Under the pieces are notes generated by a model. That model was given only the letters and a program-made list of their open reading frames with translations. It did not search any database and was not told the origin of the DNA. A stretch of DNA of 64,000 bases from Gemmobacter sp. 24YEA27 (GTDB lineage Bacteria > Pseudomonadota > Alphaproteobacteria > Rhodobacterales > Rhodobacteraceae), in contig NZ_JASJPW010000001.1 of assembly GCF_030052995.1 (NCBI RefSeq), forward strand, positions 2,718,001 through 2,782,000, given 5' to 3'. Positions 37,151-47,359 of the stretch are shown in pieces. Every line of letters starts with the position of its first letter. Positions within the stretch are counted from its first letter, which is position 1. The position numbers were made by a program, and so were the translations under genes.

Positions 37151-37909
37151 ATGACGAAACCATCTGATCCCGCTCCTCCAGGCCGCACGGACCGGCGCGG
37201 CTCTGGCATGGGCAGCTCAAAGCCCTACCGCGGACCAGAACGCCGTAAGGGCGAGCGGCGCGGCGCGGACCGGCGCGGCACGTCGCTGACGGTGTTTCTG
37301 GTCGACAATGATGAGGCGTTCCGTGTTTCGCTGGCGAGTGCGCTGCAAATGCTGGATTACAAAGTTGAATCCTATGCTTCAGCGATGGATTTTCTGTTTG
37401 CCTATGATGGCCTGGAGCCGGGTTGCCTGATCCTCGATTACAGGCTTCCCGGAATGAACGGGCTGGAATTGCAGGCCCATCTTAACTCGGCGGGGAACAC
37501 GCTGCCGATCATTTTCGTCACCGGCCATGGGGGCGTGCCGGAATCTGTGCAGGCCATCAAGGCCGGGGCTCTCGATTTTCTGGAAAAGCCCTTCAGCCAG
37601 TCGGTTCTGATCGAACGGGTCGAAACTGCTCTGGCGATGGCTTCCGAACGGATTGCCTCAAAGGCAGGCACCGCGCGCCTCGACGCAAAATTCAAGCGCC
37701 TGACCATGCGCGAGATGGAAGTCGTCAGCCACATGGCCGCGAACCCGTCACAAACCTCCAGCAAAGAGGTCGGGGCGCGACTGGGGATCAGTCCCCGCAC
37801 CGCCGATCACCACCGTGCCCGCATTCTGGAGAAGTTGCAGGTGCGCACGGTCGCCGAACTGGTGACGCTGGCACAACGTTATCTGTCGAAAACCTCAAGA
37901 TCCAAATGA
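37151..37909 (+). CDS. FixJ/NarL-type response regulator, orphan
   Basis: A 252-aa regulator. A basic, Arg/Gly-rich N-terminal tail (~1-44: GPERRKGERRGADRRGTS) precedes a receiver with phospho-acceptor Asp96 (LDYRLPGMNGLEL) and Lys146 (LEKPFS). The C-terminal LuxR-type HTH (KEVGARLGISPRTADHHRARIL) follows. In FixJ relatives phosphorylation releases DNA binding. No kinase gene is adjacent; it sits between IS remnants. ATG 37151 chosen; a start at 37103 is possible. Confidence 0.85.
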   Translation: MTKPSDPAPPGRTDRRGSGMGSSKPYRGPERRKGERRGADRRGTSLTVFLVDNDEAFRVSLASALQMLDYKVESYASAMDFLFAYDGLEPGCLILDYRLPGMNGLELQAHLNSAGNTLPIIFVTGHGGVPESVQAIKAGALDFLEKPFSQSVLIERVETALAMASERIASKAGTARLDAKFKRLTMREMEVVSHMAANPSQTSSKEVGARLGISPRTADHHRARILEKLQVRTVAELVTLAQRYLSKTSRSK

Positions 37910-38157
37910 GACGGGCAATCGGATTGAACGCCGCTCTGGGCGATGATGCCCTGGCACCGGAGATCCTCACCTCGGCCCGCATGGCCTGCGGCGGGCAACC
38001 GGACGATCCCGAAGCGCTGCGCGCTACACTTTGGGCAGCGGGGCAGTGAGTAGTGATCGCCGCCTTGTCCTGTGTATGATGTGGTCGCCGCAAACCCGAC
38101 ACTGACCTGAGCTCAGTCTTTGCTCTCTGCTGACATGCCTCACGAGGGAGATCGACG

Positions 38158-38950
38158 ATGTCGAAACGAAAGCAGCACACCCCCATCGGTTCAGGGCGAA
38201 GGAGACCCTTGAGGCGCTGACAGGCGAGGAGACCAGGCCGGAACTGGCGAGCCTGTTCGGTGTGCATCCGACGATGATCAATCAACGGAAACCTGCGCTG
38301 CCAGATGGCGCGTGCGCTGTCTTTGAACGCGGTGGCCGCAAGGCGCCGGTCATCGATGACGATGATGTCCTGGATCTGCATGCCAGGAACGGAGAGCAGG
38401 CGGTGGCCGACTCTTTCTTGGGAAGACAGCCGAGGTTTTGGGCCATCAAGTGAGGCGCGGCATGGTCGGACGCGACCAACCGCGCCTGTTGATTGGCCGG
38501 CAGCGCGCTCTGCTGTCGAACCCTCCGTCGTCGTTTTGCCGCACACTGCCGGGTGATACGGACCAGAATCTCGCGCTGATGCCGCTGATCGTCGAGGAGG
38601 CCCCCGACACGCCTTTCTTTGGCCTCCGTCAGATGACCTCGCACCTGCGTAACGAGGGCCACAAGGTGAACGAAAAGCACATGCGCCGGCGTAAGCGCCT
38701 GATCGGCCTGATGCCGATCTGTCAAAAGCCCGACACCAGTCGTCCAGCAAAAGGGCAAAAGATCTGTCCCCGCCTTCTGCGCGGGTCGCGGAAGGAAGGG
38801 CAAGCCAGGACTGCGGCATGGACATCCCCTGCCTGTCCCATAAGGCCCGGGTGGCGGCCTGCCATCAGCACGCGCCGCCCCAGGAAGCACGCGGCAGCAG
38901 CCTTTGCGCTGGCCTCGATGGCCAGCGCAAAGGCGGGCCCCTCTGAACGG
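38158..38950 (+). mobile_element. Decayed IS3-family insertion sequence (orfA and partial orfB)
   Basis: orfA starts at ATG 38158 (MSKRKQH). After a one-base loss in the C5 run at 38180-38184 it continues as HRFRAKETLEALTGEE ... ELASLFGVHPTMINQ to 38453. orfB follows: GRQRALL, TPFFGLRQMTSHLRNEGHKV, RLIGLMPICQKPDTSRPAKG. It then loses frame near 38790, with scattered similarity (CGMDIPCLSHKARVAACHQ) to about 38950. The catalytic DDE core is missing, so it is not autonomous. Ends are approximate. The 248-bp gap 37910-38157 upstream shows no supported gene. Confidence 0.75.
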
Positions 38951-39047
38951 CCCCTCGCCCGAGCGCCTCACGCCGGCCCGCCCTTTGCCATTGCGTGCCC
39001 CGCCGCACGGGATTATCTCAGACCGGATCCGAACAAAGAGGTCCGAC

Positions 39048-39929
39048 ATGCTTTACCCATCCGGCGCGGCTTATCTCAAAGCCCCGAACAAGCAGGTTCT
39101 CCTGTTCGGCATGTCGGGTCTGGGCAAGACGCATCTGTCGAACATGCTGCGCGCGGCCCCGGCGGATCAGGGCGGCTGGTTCCATTACTCGGTCGATTAC
39201 CGCATCGGCACCCGCTATATGGGCGAATATATTGCTGATAATTTCAAACGCGAAGCAATGAAGGTGCCGCTCCTGCGGGAACTTCTGATGTCGGATTCCG
39301 TCTTCATCGCCTCGAACATCACCTTCAACAACCTGGCGCCGCTTTCGACCTATCTCGGCAAGCCCGGGGATGCGGCAAAAGGCGGCCTGCCCTTTGCCGA
39401 ATATATGCTGCGCCAGGATCAGCATCGCGGCGCCGAAATCGCCGCAACGCTGGACACCAGACCCTTCATCGCCCGCGCCAATGACCTCTATGGCTACCGG
39501 AATTTCATCTGCGACACCTCAGGCTCGATCTGCGAAGTGGTAAACCCCTGGGATGAAACAGACCCGGTGATGACACAGCTCAGCCAGACGCTCCTGATGG
39601 TCTGGATCAGAGGCTCTGATGCCCATACCGAGGAACTCGTCCGCCGCTTTGACCGCGCCCCAAAGCCGATGTATTATCAGCCCGATTTCCTCACCCGCAT
39701 GTGGGAAGACTACCGCGCCGAGTACAAAGTCAGCGAAGACAGCTGCGATCCTGACCATTTCGTGCGCTGGACCTATGCGAAGGCCCTCGCCCATCGCCAG
39801 CCGCGCTATGCCGCCATGGCCGAATGGGGTGTCACCGTCACCGCTGAAGAGGTCGCTGAAGTCAGCGGCCCGGAAGAGTTTGACGCGATGATCGCCCGCG
39901 CGATCGATCGCAAGGCAAGCGAAGCCTGA
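39048..39929 (+). CDS. P-loop ATPase/kinase-like protein of unknown substrate
   Basis: A 293-aa protein with Walker [10 protein letters not shown] at ~21-29 near the N-terminus, followed by [19 protein letters not shown], a kinase-like acceptor-binding segment. Other ordered regions: [24 protein letters not shown] stretch (~160-175) and [15 protein letters not shown] recognise it only as a conserved Rhodobacteraceae ATPase found next to metA. ATG 39048 follows AAAGAGG. It ends 40 bp before metA, so co-transcription is likely. Substrate unknown. Confidence 0.75.
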   Translation: MLYPSGAAYLKAPNKQVLLFGMSGLGKTHLSNMLRAAPADQGGWFHYSVDYRIGTRYMGEYIADNFKREAMKVPLLRELLMSDSVFIASNITFNNLAPLSTYLGKPGDAAKGGLPFAEYMLRQDQHRGAEIAATLDTRPFIARANDLYGYRNFICDTSGSICEVVNPWDETDPVMTQLSQTLLMVWIRGSDAHTEELVRRFDRAPKPMYYQPDFLTRMWEDYRAEYKVSEDSCDPDHFVRWTYAKALAHRQPRYAAMAEWGVTVTAEEVAEVSGPEEFDAMIARAIDRKASEA

Positions 39930-39969
39930 CCAATCCCTCTCCCGACTGGCATCACAACAAGGACAGACC

Positions 39970-40887
39970 ATGCCGATCACCCTGCCCGAGACCCTGCCCG
40001 CTTATGCCGTCCTGCAAGACGAAGGCGTCATGGTCATGTCGCCCGAACGGGCGGCGCGGCAGGATATCCGGCCGCTGAAAATCGGCCTCCTTAATCTGAT
40101 GCCGAAAAAGATCCAGACCGAGAACCAGTTCGCCCGGCTGATCGGCGCCACTCCCCTGCAGATCGACCTTTCGCTGATCCGGATGACCGAGCATCAGACG
40201 AAAAACACCGCCGCCGAACATATGGAAACCTTCTACCGCCCCTTCGAGGCGGTCAGAGAGGAGAAATTCGACGGGCTGATCATCACCGGCGCCCCGATCG
40301 AACATCTCGATTTCGATCAGGTCACCTATTGGGACGAGCTGCGCGAGGTCTTCGACTGGTCCCGGACCCATGTCCATTCCACCTTCGGCGTCTGCTGGGG
40401 CGGCATGGCGATGATCAACCATTTCCACGGCGTGCCGAAACATATGCTGGAAAGAAAGGCCTTCGGCTGTTTCCTGCATGAAAACGTCGCCCCCGCCTCG
40501 CCCTATCTGCGCGGGTTTTCGGATGATTGTTTCGTGCCGGTCTCGCGCTGGACGGAAATGAAACGCGACGAGATCGAGGGCGTCGACGGGATGAAGATCC
40601 TGCTCGACAGCGATCAGACCGGCCCCTGCCTCGTCGAGGATTCCGGGCTTAACGCTCTCTATATCTTCAACCATTTCGAATATGAGAATGACACGCTGAA
40701 GCAGGAATATGATCGCGACATCGCCAATGGCACCGCGATCAATATCCCGTCGCATTACTATCCCGGCAATGATCCGACAAAGCAGCCACGCAACCGCTGG
40801 CGCAGCCATGCGCATCTGCTCTACGGTAACTGGATCAACGAGATCTATCAGCACACGCCCTTCGACTTGCGCGATATCGGCAGCTGA
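39970..40887 (+). CDS. metA: Homoserine O-acyltransferase MetA
   Basis: A 305-aa class-I glutamine-amidotransferase-like enzyme that acylates homoserine at the start of methionine synthesis. Motifs: [41 protein letters not shown] with the catalytic Cys, and YFNHFEY-type region ([12 protein letters not shown]). Whether it uses succinyl- or acetyl-CoA is not settled by these motifs. No SAM-II riboswitch pattern was found upstream. Confidence 0.93.
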   Translation: MPITLPETLPAYAVLQDEGVMVMSPERAARQDIRPLKIGLLNLMPKKIQTENQFARLIGATPLQIDLSLIRMTEHQTKNTAAEHMETFYRPFEAVREEKFDGLIITGAPIEHLDFDQVTYWDELREVFDWSRTHVHSTFGVCWGGMAMINHFHGVPKHMLERKAFGCFLHENVAPASPYLRGFSDDCFVPVSRWTEMKRDEIEGVDGMKILLDSDQTGPCLVEDSGLNALYIFNHFEYENDTLKQEYDRDIANGTAINIPSHYYPGNDPTKQPRNRWRSHAHLLYGNWINEIYQHTPFDLRDIGS

Positions 40888-40902
40888 GCGAGGAGATGCG
40901 CC

Positions 40903-41790
40903 ATGGCAAAAGAAAACCACGATCTGCCCTTTGACGGCGCGATCAGCCGCTACTTCCGCAAAGGGGCCCCGAAGGCGATCCGCGAGGCCATCGGGAAAGC
41001 CGGAAAGGATGATATCCTGACCCCCGGCTTTCCCTATGCCGAAGAGATGGGTCGCAAAGACTATGATACCGCGATGGAGGGGCTGCAGCGCCAGCTCGTC
41101 CGGCTCCAGGCCGATGTGAAAGCCACCGGCAAGCGCATTGTGGTGATCTTCGAGGGCCGCGACGCCGCCGGCAAGGGTGGCACCATCGCGCGGTTTCGCG
41201 AGAACCTGAACCCGCGCGTCGCCAATGTCGTGGCGCTGCCGGCGCCGTCTGATCGCGAAAAGGGCCAGTGGTATTTCCAGCGCTATATTGACTGGCTTCC
41301 GGCCAAAGGCGAAATGGTTCTGTTCGACCGCAGCTGGTATAATCGCGGCGTGGTCGAGAAGGTCTTCGGCTTCTGCTCGGATGCGGAACGCGCCACTTTC
41401 TTCCGCCAGGTCCCTGAATTTGAACATATGCTGGTCGATGAGGGCGTCATTCTGATCAAGCTCTGGCTTGAGGTCGGCCGCGCCGAACAGCTTCGCCGCT
41501 TCATCGAGCGCGAACAGGATCCGCTGAAACAGTGGAAGCTCTCCCCGGTCGATATCGAGGGCCTCGCGAAATGGGAGGATTATTCCGCTGCCATAGCCGA
41601 GACGCTGACGCTGAGCCATTCCTCTCATGCCCCCTGGACCGTGATCCTGTCGGATGACAAGCGGCGCGCCAGGCTCGCGGCAATCCGCGAGGTGCTGAGC
41701 CGTGTCGATTACAAGGGCAAGGACGAAGCGGTGATCGGTTCCATTGATCCGCAGATCAGCGGTGGCCCCGAGCGGATGCCCCGGGCCTGA
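40903..41790 (+). CDS. ppk2: Polyphosphate kinase 2
   Basis: A 295-aa PPK2-family enzyme moving phosphate between polyphosphate and nucleotides. Walker [12 protein letters not shown], Walker [12 protein letters not shown] and lid residues ([15 protein letters not shown]) are present. The single-domain length matches class I PPK2, which usually phosphorylates NDP. It starts 15 bp after metA with GAGGAGATG in front, so it shares the operon. Confidence 0.93.
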   Translation: MAKENHDLPFDGAISRYFRKGAPKAIREAIGKAGKDDILTPGFPYAEEMGRKDYDTAMEGLQRQLVRLQADVKATGKRIVVIFEGRDAAGKGGTIARFRENLNPRVANVVALPAPSDREKGQWYFQRYIDWLPAKGEMVLFDRSWYNRGVVEKVFGFCSDAERATFFRQVPEFEHMLVDEGVILIKLWLEVGRAEQLRRFIEREQDPLKQWKLSPVDIEGLAKWEDYSAAIAETLTLSHSSHAPWTVILSDDKRRARLAAIREVLSRVDYKGKDEAVIGSIDPQISGGPERMPRA

Positions 41791-41812
41791 TGCGGCCGGA
41801 ACGGATCGGACC

Positions 41813-42430
41813 ATGAGCACGAAACGCGGCTATCACCATGGCAATCTGCGCCAGGCGCTGATCGATGCCGCTCTGGATCTGATCGCGGCAAATGGCCCAC
41901 AGGGCTTTTCCCTCTCCGAGGCCGCCAAAGCCGCCGATGTGACCCCGGCAGCCGTCTATCGCCATTTCGCCGGCCGTGACGACCTGATCGCCGAAGTGGC
42001 GCATCAGGGCTTTGGGATTTTCGCGGCATTGCTGGAATATGCCTGGAACGAGGGCCGCCCCTCAGCGCTGGCGGGGTTTGAGGCGATCGGGCGCGCCTAT
42101 CTGGCTTTTGCCCGCAAATATCCAGGCCATTACCAGGCGATGTTTGAAAGCGGGTTGCAACCGGCCAGCCATCCCGACCTCGCGCTGATCGCCACACGCG
42201 CGCGCGGGATCATGGAAAACGCCGCCGAAACGCTGCTCGCCGCGCTCCCCGCTGCCCGGCGCCCGCCCGCCACCATGGTCGCGGCCCATATTCGCGCCAC
42301 CAGTCATGGCATCGTGGAGCTTTTCCTGCGCGGCAATGGCGGCAGCCTGCCCTATACGCCCGAAGACCTGATCGAGGCCTCGGTCGGGATCTATCTGCGC
42401 GGTCTCGGCATCCTGCCGCCGGACAGATAG
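41813..42430 (+). CDS. TetR/AcrR-family regulator with WHG-type domain
   Basis: A 205-aa repressor. The HTH (YHHGNLRQALIDAALDLIAA, then DVTPAAVYRHFAGRDDLIAEV) is followed by a TetR_C WHG-like domain (YQAMFESGLQPASHPDL, IRATSHGIVELF). Lies 22 bp after ppk2, at the end of the rightward unit. Ligand and targets unknown. Confidence 0.87.
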   Translation: MSTKRGYHHGNLRQALIDAALDLIAANGPQGFSLSEAAKAADVTPAAVYRHFAGRDDLIAEVAHQGFGIFAALLEYAWNEGRPSALAGFEAIGRAYLAFARKYPGHYQAMFESGLQPASHPDLALIATRARGIMENAAETLLAALPAARRPPATMVAAHIRATSHGIVELFLRGNGGSLPYTPEDLIEASVGIYLRGLGILPPDR

Positions 42431-42476
42431 GGCTGGCCGCAGAAAGGGGCCCTGCCCCTCGAGGCTTTGCCTATCA

Positions 42477-42557
42477 CCCCGGGATACTTAAAGACAGATG
42501 AAAAAGCAAAGCCCCGCTCTGTATTCATCTGTCTCTTAAATATCCCCGCCGGAGGCC
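42477..42557. repeat. Inverted pair of the dispersed repeat, likely bidirectional terminator
   Basis: Forward copy 42477-42503 (GGGATACTTAAAGACAGATG) and reverse copy 42523-42557 (TTCATCTGTCTCTTAAATAT then CCCCGCCGG) can pair through a long imperfect stem around a ~20-nt loop. It lies exactly between convergent tetR and potA. A further short hairpin CCCCCGCGCAAGCGGGGG follows at 42561-42577. Confidence 0.7.
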
Positions 42558-42582
42558 TTCCCCCGCGCAAGCGGGGGAACGA

Positions 42583-43683
42583 TCAACGGAAGAGCACCAG
42601 CGCCGAGGGCGACCAGGCGAGCTCGACTTCGGTCCCCACATCCAGCACCGGACGGCCGGGCGTGTTGCGCATCGACAGGCGCACCTCTACATCGGTATCG
42701 CCGATGAACACATCGTAATAGGTCATGTCGCCGAAATAGATCACTTCATCGATCTTGCCCCTGACCGAGCGATCATCCGCGGTCTGGCCCGGGTAGAGCA
42801 TGGTCAGGGTCTCGGGGCGCAGCCCCACAACCGGGCTGCCTTCGCCGGTCGGCGCAGGTGCCTGATCGGCTTCGAGGGTCACGCGGCCGAGGCCTTTGGC
42901 CTCGACCTCGAACCGGCCGCCCTGTTCCGAGATAATCTCGCAGGGGATGAAATTCATCGTACCGATGAAATCCGCAACCTTGCGGCTGTTCGGGCGGCGG
43001 TAAAGCGTTTCCGGATCGGCGAGCTGCGCGATCTGGCCCTCGAACATCACCGCGATGCGGTCGGACATCACCAGCGCCTCTTCCTGGTCGTGGGTCACGA
43101 GGATGAAGGTGATCCCGACCTGGCGCTGCAGCTTGATCAGTTCGACCTGCATATGCTCGCGCATCTTCTTATCAAGCGCGGAAAGCGGCTCGTCCAGCAG
43201 CAGAACCTTCGGCTTCAGGATCAGCGCCCGCGCCAGCGCAACCCGCTGCCGCTGGCCGCCTGACAGCGCATGGGCCGCGCGACCGCCATAGCCCTTGAGG
43301 CCGACCATTTCGAGCGTCTCTTCCACGGCAGCCGCCTTTTCGGCCTTGCTGCGCGGATCGCGGCGCAACCCGAAAGCCACGTTTTCCGCCACCGACATAT
43401 GCGGGAAGATCGCGTAGCTCTGGAACACCATATTGGTCGGCCGCAGGTTCGCGGGAACCGAGCTCATATCCTTGCCATCGATCAGCACGGCGCCGGAATC
43501 GACGCCTTCGAAGCCTGCAATCGTGCGCAACAGCGTGGTCTTGCCACAGCCCGAGGGCCCGAGCAGCGAGAAGAACTCGCCCGCCCGGATTGTCCCGTTG
43601 ATGCCCCGCAATGCGTGGTAATCGCCGTAGTATTTCTGGATATCCCGAAACTCGATCATGGTCGGGCGTTTATCAGCGCTCAT
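42583..43683 (-). CDS. potA: Spermidine/putrescine-type ABC transporter ATP-binding protein
   Basis: A 366-aa ABC ATPase. Walker A GPSGCGKTT, signature ALSGGQRQR, Walker B VLLLDEPLSALD, H-loop VTHDQEEAL, and a C-terminal TOBE/OB domain (~250-366) typical of PotA. Start ATG shares one base with the potC stop (TAATG), giving translational coupling. Substrate class (polyamine or similar cation) is inferred from family only. Confidence 0.9.
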   Translation of the reverse strand: MSADKRPTMIEFRDIQKYYGDYHALRGINGTIRAGEFFSLLGPSGCGKTTLLRTIAGFEGVDSGAVLIDGKDMSSVPANLRPTNMVFQSYAIFPHMSVAENVAFGLRRDPRSKAEKAAAVEETLEMVGLKGYGGRAAHALSGGQRQRVALARALILKPKVLLLDEPLSALDKKMREHMQVELIKLQRQVGITFILVTHDQEEALVMSDRIAVMFEGQIAQLADPETLYRRPNSRKVADFIGTMNFIPCEIISEQGGRFEVEAKGLGRVTLEADQAPAPTGEGSPVVGLRPETLTMLYPGQTADDRSVRGKIDEVIYFGDMTYYDVFIGDTDVEVRLSMRNTPGRPVLDVGTEVELAWSPSALVLFR

Positions 43684-44491
43684 TACAGGAAGCCTCCGGA
43701 ATCCTTGCCACCGGTCCTGGCGATGCCGCGGCGACGGAAATATTCAGCGATTGCGAGAAGACAGATAGAAAGACCGACAAGGATCGTCCCCAGAGCCAGC
43801 ATTGAAGGCACTTTCGCGGGGAAACGGAACTGGCCGAAAATATAGACCGACAGGATAGGCTGGCCCGAGCCGAGGAAGTTCGCGACAATGAATTCGTCGA
43901 TCGAGATGGTGAAGGTGATTAGGAAAGAGGACAGGATCCCCGGCATGACCAAAGGCAGGATGATCAGCCGGAAGGTCGAGGCCGGGGTCTCGCCCAGATC
44001 CAGCGCCGCCTCTTCCAATGAGCGATCCAGTGACTGGAAGGCCGAGGTCAGCAGCGCCACGGAAAACGGCGTGCAGATCAGCAGATGGCCGAGGATCACC
44101 GTGAAGATCGACAGCGGAATGCCAATTGCCATCAACACGATCAGCAAGGACATCGCGACGATCATCTCGGGCAAGACCAGCGGCAGCATGATAAAGCCCA
44201 TCACCGGCGCCTTGAGCGGCCATTGATAGCGCACCGAAGACCTCGCTGCGAAGAGGCCCAGAATGGTCGACAGCGTGGCGACGGAAAGCGCAATGATCAG
44301 GCTGTTCTTCAGCGCCTTCCACAGGTTCGGATCGGCCCACATCTCGGAAAACCACTTGGTGGTGAAGCCCGAAAGCGGGAAAGATACTACTGCGGCATTG
44401 TTGAAGGCAAAGAGCGGCAGCACGAGGATCGGGCCGTAAAGGAACGCCAGATAGAGGATCGCATAGATCTTAAGGCCGGGGCTTTGGTCAT
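43683..44491 (-). CDS. potC: ABC transporter permease, PotC-type; frameshift near the start
   Basis: The true start is ATG 44491, overlapping the potB stop as ATGA. After five codons (MTKAP) the frame is lost. Adding one base in the four-G run at 44478-44481 restores MTKAPGLKIYAILYLAFLYG and runs into the intact permease (LPLFAFNNAAVVSFPLSGF). As written, only the internal ATG at 44423 gives an open frame (246 aa), lacking most of TM1. The EAA loop (LEEAALDLGETPASTFRLIILP) is intact. Pairs with PotB. Confidence 0.85.
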
Positions 44492-45354
44492 TTCCGGCCT
44501 CCGATAAAGCGCTTGTTCAACAGTAGGAAGCCCACGCTGATAATCGCCACCGCAATCATCGCACTCGCCGCCAGCGCCGACCCCATCGCAAAGTTGCGCG
44601 ATTTAAGCAGCTGTGTTTCGACGAAATTCGACACCATCGGCACTTTGCCCGCGCCGATCAGTTCGGGCGTCACATAGTCGCCGGCGGTCGGGATAAAGAC
44701 GATCAGCACCGCCGCGATCACGCCCGGCATCGACAAAGGCAGGGTGACGCGCAGAAAGGTGCGCCATTTGCTTTCGCCCAGATCCTGGCCGGCCTCCAGC
44801 AGCGAGCGGTCGACCTTTTCAAGGCTGACGAAAATCGGCAGCACCGCGAAAGGCGCATAGGCATGGGCCAGCGTGATGATGATCGAGGTCACGCCATATT
44901 GCAGCACATTGAGCTGCGTATCCATGATCCCCAGCCCCATAAGCGAGCTGTCAACAATGCCGTCATAGCCCAGAATGGTGCGCCAGAGTGCTACGCGAAT
45001 GATATAGCTGGTCCAGAATGGAATGGTGATCAGAAACAGCCAGAGAGACTTTTTCGATGGCTGCACATGGAAGCTGACGAAATAGGCGATCGGATAGGCC
45101 AGCAGCACCGTGGCCAGCGTCACCAGCACCGAGACATTCAGCGAGCGCAGCATCACGATGTGATACTGTGGCCGTGTCAGCACCTGGAGATAGTTCTCGC
45201 CGGTGAGCGGCAGGCTGACCGCGCCGCGAGACCCGGTCAGCACCGAATAGACCAGAACCGTTGCCAGCGGTGCCGCAAGCAAGAGAAAGGTCACCACTGC
45301 CGGGGGCGCAATCAGCAGCCAGCCCGTGCGTGCTTCAGAGGATTTTGATTGCAC
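44488..45354 (-). CDS. potB: ABC transporter permease, PotB-type
   Basis: A 288-aa polytopic permease with six hydrophobic segments and the EAA loop LLEAGQDLGESKWRTFLRVT. The start codon at 45354 is GTG, preceded by GGGGGTAAAG. First gene of the leftward potB-potC-potA unit. No periplasmic binding protein gene is found on either side, which is unusual for such operons. Confidence 0.9.
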   Translation of the reverse strand: MQSKSSEARTGWLLIAPPAVVTFLLLAAPLATVLVYSVLTGSRGAVSLPLTGENYLQVLTRPQYHIVMLRSLNVSVLVTLATVLLAYPIAYFVSFHVQPSKKSLWLFLITIPFWTSYIIRVALWRTILGYDGIVDSSLMGLGIMDTQLNVLQYGVTSIIITLAHAYAPFAVLPIFVSLEKVDRSLLEAGQDLGESKWRTFLRVTLPLSMPGVIAAVLIVFIPTAGDYVTPELIGAGKVPMVSNFVETQLLKSRNFAMGSALAASAMIAVAIISVGFLLLNKRFIGGRK

Positions 45355-45503
45355 CTTTACCCCCGGATCTGCCGGTTTCCTGCCGACGTCTGTTTGATCA
45401 AAATACTGACGCCGCTCTGGCTTTCATGCAAGCCTGCAGATGCGAAGGCAAGGGAAGCTGCCAAAAAAAAGTTGCGCCGCCCGGCCGGGCGGCGGCGCTC
45501 TGG

Positions 45504-45761
45504 TCAGCCTCTGATCATTTCTACGGCTATGGCGCGTTTATTCAGCTCGGCATAGAGGGCGAGCACGATACGCGGCTGTTCCACCGCGACCTGAAGCGCA
45601 TCGGAAAGCTGCTCTTCAAAGCCTTCGCCCGCCGCGACGCGCCAGATCATGTGACGGGCTGCCCCGTCATCGTAAACCACCTCAACCGCATCGCCGCGAC
45701 GGCGCCAGCCAAGGAAATCGGAACACCCGCGCGGGGCGTGAAAAATGGCCTGCTGTCCCAT
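45504..45761 (-). CDS. Hypothetical small protein
   Basis: An 85-aa frame (GQQAIFHAPRGCSDFLGWRR ... RIVLALYAELNKRAIAVEM). Codon use is acceptable, but no family is recognised and ribosome-binding sites are poor for all three candidate ATGs (45794, 45773, 45761). It sits between potB and the MocR gene. Confidence 0.4.
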   Translation of the reverse strand: MGQQAIFHAPRGCSDFLGWRRRGDAVEVVYDDGAARHMIWRVAAGEGFEEQLSDALQVAVEQPRIVLALYAELNKRAIAVEMIRG

Positions 45762-45928
45762 TCGAGATCTCATTTTTGCTGCTCTTTTCAGCATGGGACA
45801 ATGTCAGGCCCGCGCCGTCAACATGAAGAGCCCCCTGTAACCCCCCGAAATCACGATCCGAGTCCGCAGAGCAACACTTGTGCGCGCCAGGCGATGCATC
45901 TCAGACCAGCCGTATCAGACTGCCCGAT

Positions 45929-47329
45929 TCAGACTGCGAGTGCCGAGGGCGGATTGGCCAGCAAAGCCGCCAGCCGGTCGAGGCCCAGCTCGAAATCGCA
46001 AAGCGGCAAGGCGCCCGGAATAGCAAGGCGGATCGCATGCGGCGCGCGCCCGCCCACCAGCGCATATTCATCGGCCGAGCGCACCATGACCCCCTCGGAT
46101 TCAGCCATCCGCGAAAAGGACGAAGCGCGCCAGCCCTGCGGCAGATTCAGCCAGACAAAGGGCACGCCGGGCTGCCAGGAAAGATCATAGCCGCCCAGCC
46201 GGTTGACGGCGACCTGGATGCGATGGGCAAACTCGGCCTGGACCTTCGCCCGGATCTCTTCGGCAGCGCCCGAGCGAAACAGATGCAGCATCAGATCCGA
46301 AACCGGCCGCGCCAGGGCGAAAAAGCCGTATTGCGCCGACAGCCGTCCCGCCTCACCCATCCCTGCCGGGCAGATCACAAAGCCAAAGCGCATCGCCGCA
46401 GAAACGGTTTTCGAGATGCTGCCGACCAGCCAGACCCGTTCCGGTGCCAGAGCGCGCAGGGTGGGAAGATCGCTTTCCGCAACGGAATAGCAATCATCTT
46501 CAAGCACTTGCAGATCATAATCGCGGGCGATCCGCGCAATCTGCATCCGGCGCTCCACCGGCATCCGGCGCGTCGTCGGATTTTGCGCCTCGGAGGTCAG
46601 GCACAACACCTGCGGCCCATGCCGGCGGCAGACCGCCTCCAGCGCCTCGGGGATGACACCATATTCGTCGATCTCGACCGCCACAACATCGGCGCGGGCC
46701 GAGCGTGCGGCATAGCGGAAGCCCGGATAGGCAAGTTCTTCCAGCACCACCACCGGCCGGTCACCCCGCAGGCAACAATCGAAGATCAGCCCGACCGCAT
46801 TCTGCCCGCCATGGGTCAGCATGATGTCATCCGCCGTCGCCGGGCCAAGGATCCGGTCCCCCATCCAGCGCAGGACCTCGGTCCGAAGGGCATATTCCCC
46901 CGACTGGCTGGTATAATCGGTCCAGCCGCGCGCGGTGCCGGCGGCCATGGCGGTCAGCGCCTCCTGGAAGGCCTCGGTCTGGCCGACCTCGGGCACCTGC
47001 GGCGGCCGCATATCGATGGCACCGACCCGCATCGGCAGCCGTTCGGTGTAAAGCGGCTGCGTCGGCCCGAGCCGCGGCTGGCTGGAGGCAACAAAGGTGC
47101 CGCGGCCAACCGTGGCCTCCAAAAGCCCCTCTTGCGTCGAGATCTGATAGGCCCGCGCCACAGTGCCCGGTGTCAGAGACAGGCGCCAGGCCAGATCGCG
47201 AACCGTGGGCAATTGTGTGCCCGGCGGCAGATCGCCCGCACGGATTGCATCGCGAAGCGCGCGGCTGAGACCGAGATATTTCGGGCCAGCCCAGGCGCTG
47301 AGATCAGGAGACCATCTTGTATCCGGCAC
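45929..47329 (-). CDS. MocR-type GntR regulator with aminotransferase domain
   Basis: A 466-aa PLP-dependent regulator. The N-terminal winged helix (LSRALRDAIRAGDLPPGTQL, PTVRDLAWRLSLTPGTVARA) is fused to a fold-type-I aminotransferase domain. The PLP Lys lies in SISKT and the PLP-phosphate Asp region in LEDDCYSV. MocR proteins sense PLP or amino compounds and bind direct or inverted repeats at divergent promoters. The divergent DUF1127 gene with TTGTA repeats between is the visible candidate target. Confidence 0.9.
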   Translation of the reverse strand: MPDTRWSPDLSAWAGPKYLGLSRALRDAIRAGDLPPGTQLPTVRDLAWRLSLTPGTVARAYQISTQEGLLEATVGRGTFVASSQPRLGPTQPLYTERLPMRVGAIDMRPPQVPEVGQTEAFQEALTAMAAGTARGWTDYTSQSGEYALRTEVLRWMGDRILGPATADDIMLTHGGQNAVGLIFDCCLRGDRPVVVLEELAYPGFRYAARSARADVVAVEIDEYGVIPEALEAVCRRHGPQVLCLTSEAQNPTTRRMPVERRMQIARIARDYDLQVLEDDCYSVAESDLPTLRALAPERVWLVGSISKTVSAAMRFGFVICPAGMGEAGRLSAQYGFFALARPVSDLMLHLFRSGAAEEIRAKVQAEFAHRIQVAVNRLGGYDLSWQPGVPFVWLNLPQGWRASSFSRMAESEGVMVRSADEYALVGGRAPHAIRLAIPGALPLCDFELGLDRLAALLANPPSALAV

Positions 47330-47359
47330 AATGTAGCTCTGGTGATTGATATTTGGCTA

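Noticed and set aside
39930..39969. SAM-II riboswitch before metA
   Set aside because: The gap is only 40 bp and shows no SAM-II core; the region before 39048 does not either.
39952..41820. 622-aa minus-strand frame opposite metA and ppk2
   Set aside because: Fully antisense to two conserved enzymes; no recognisable domain.
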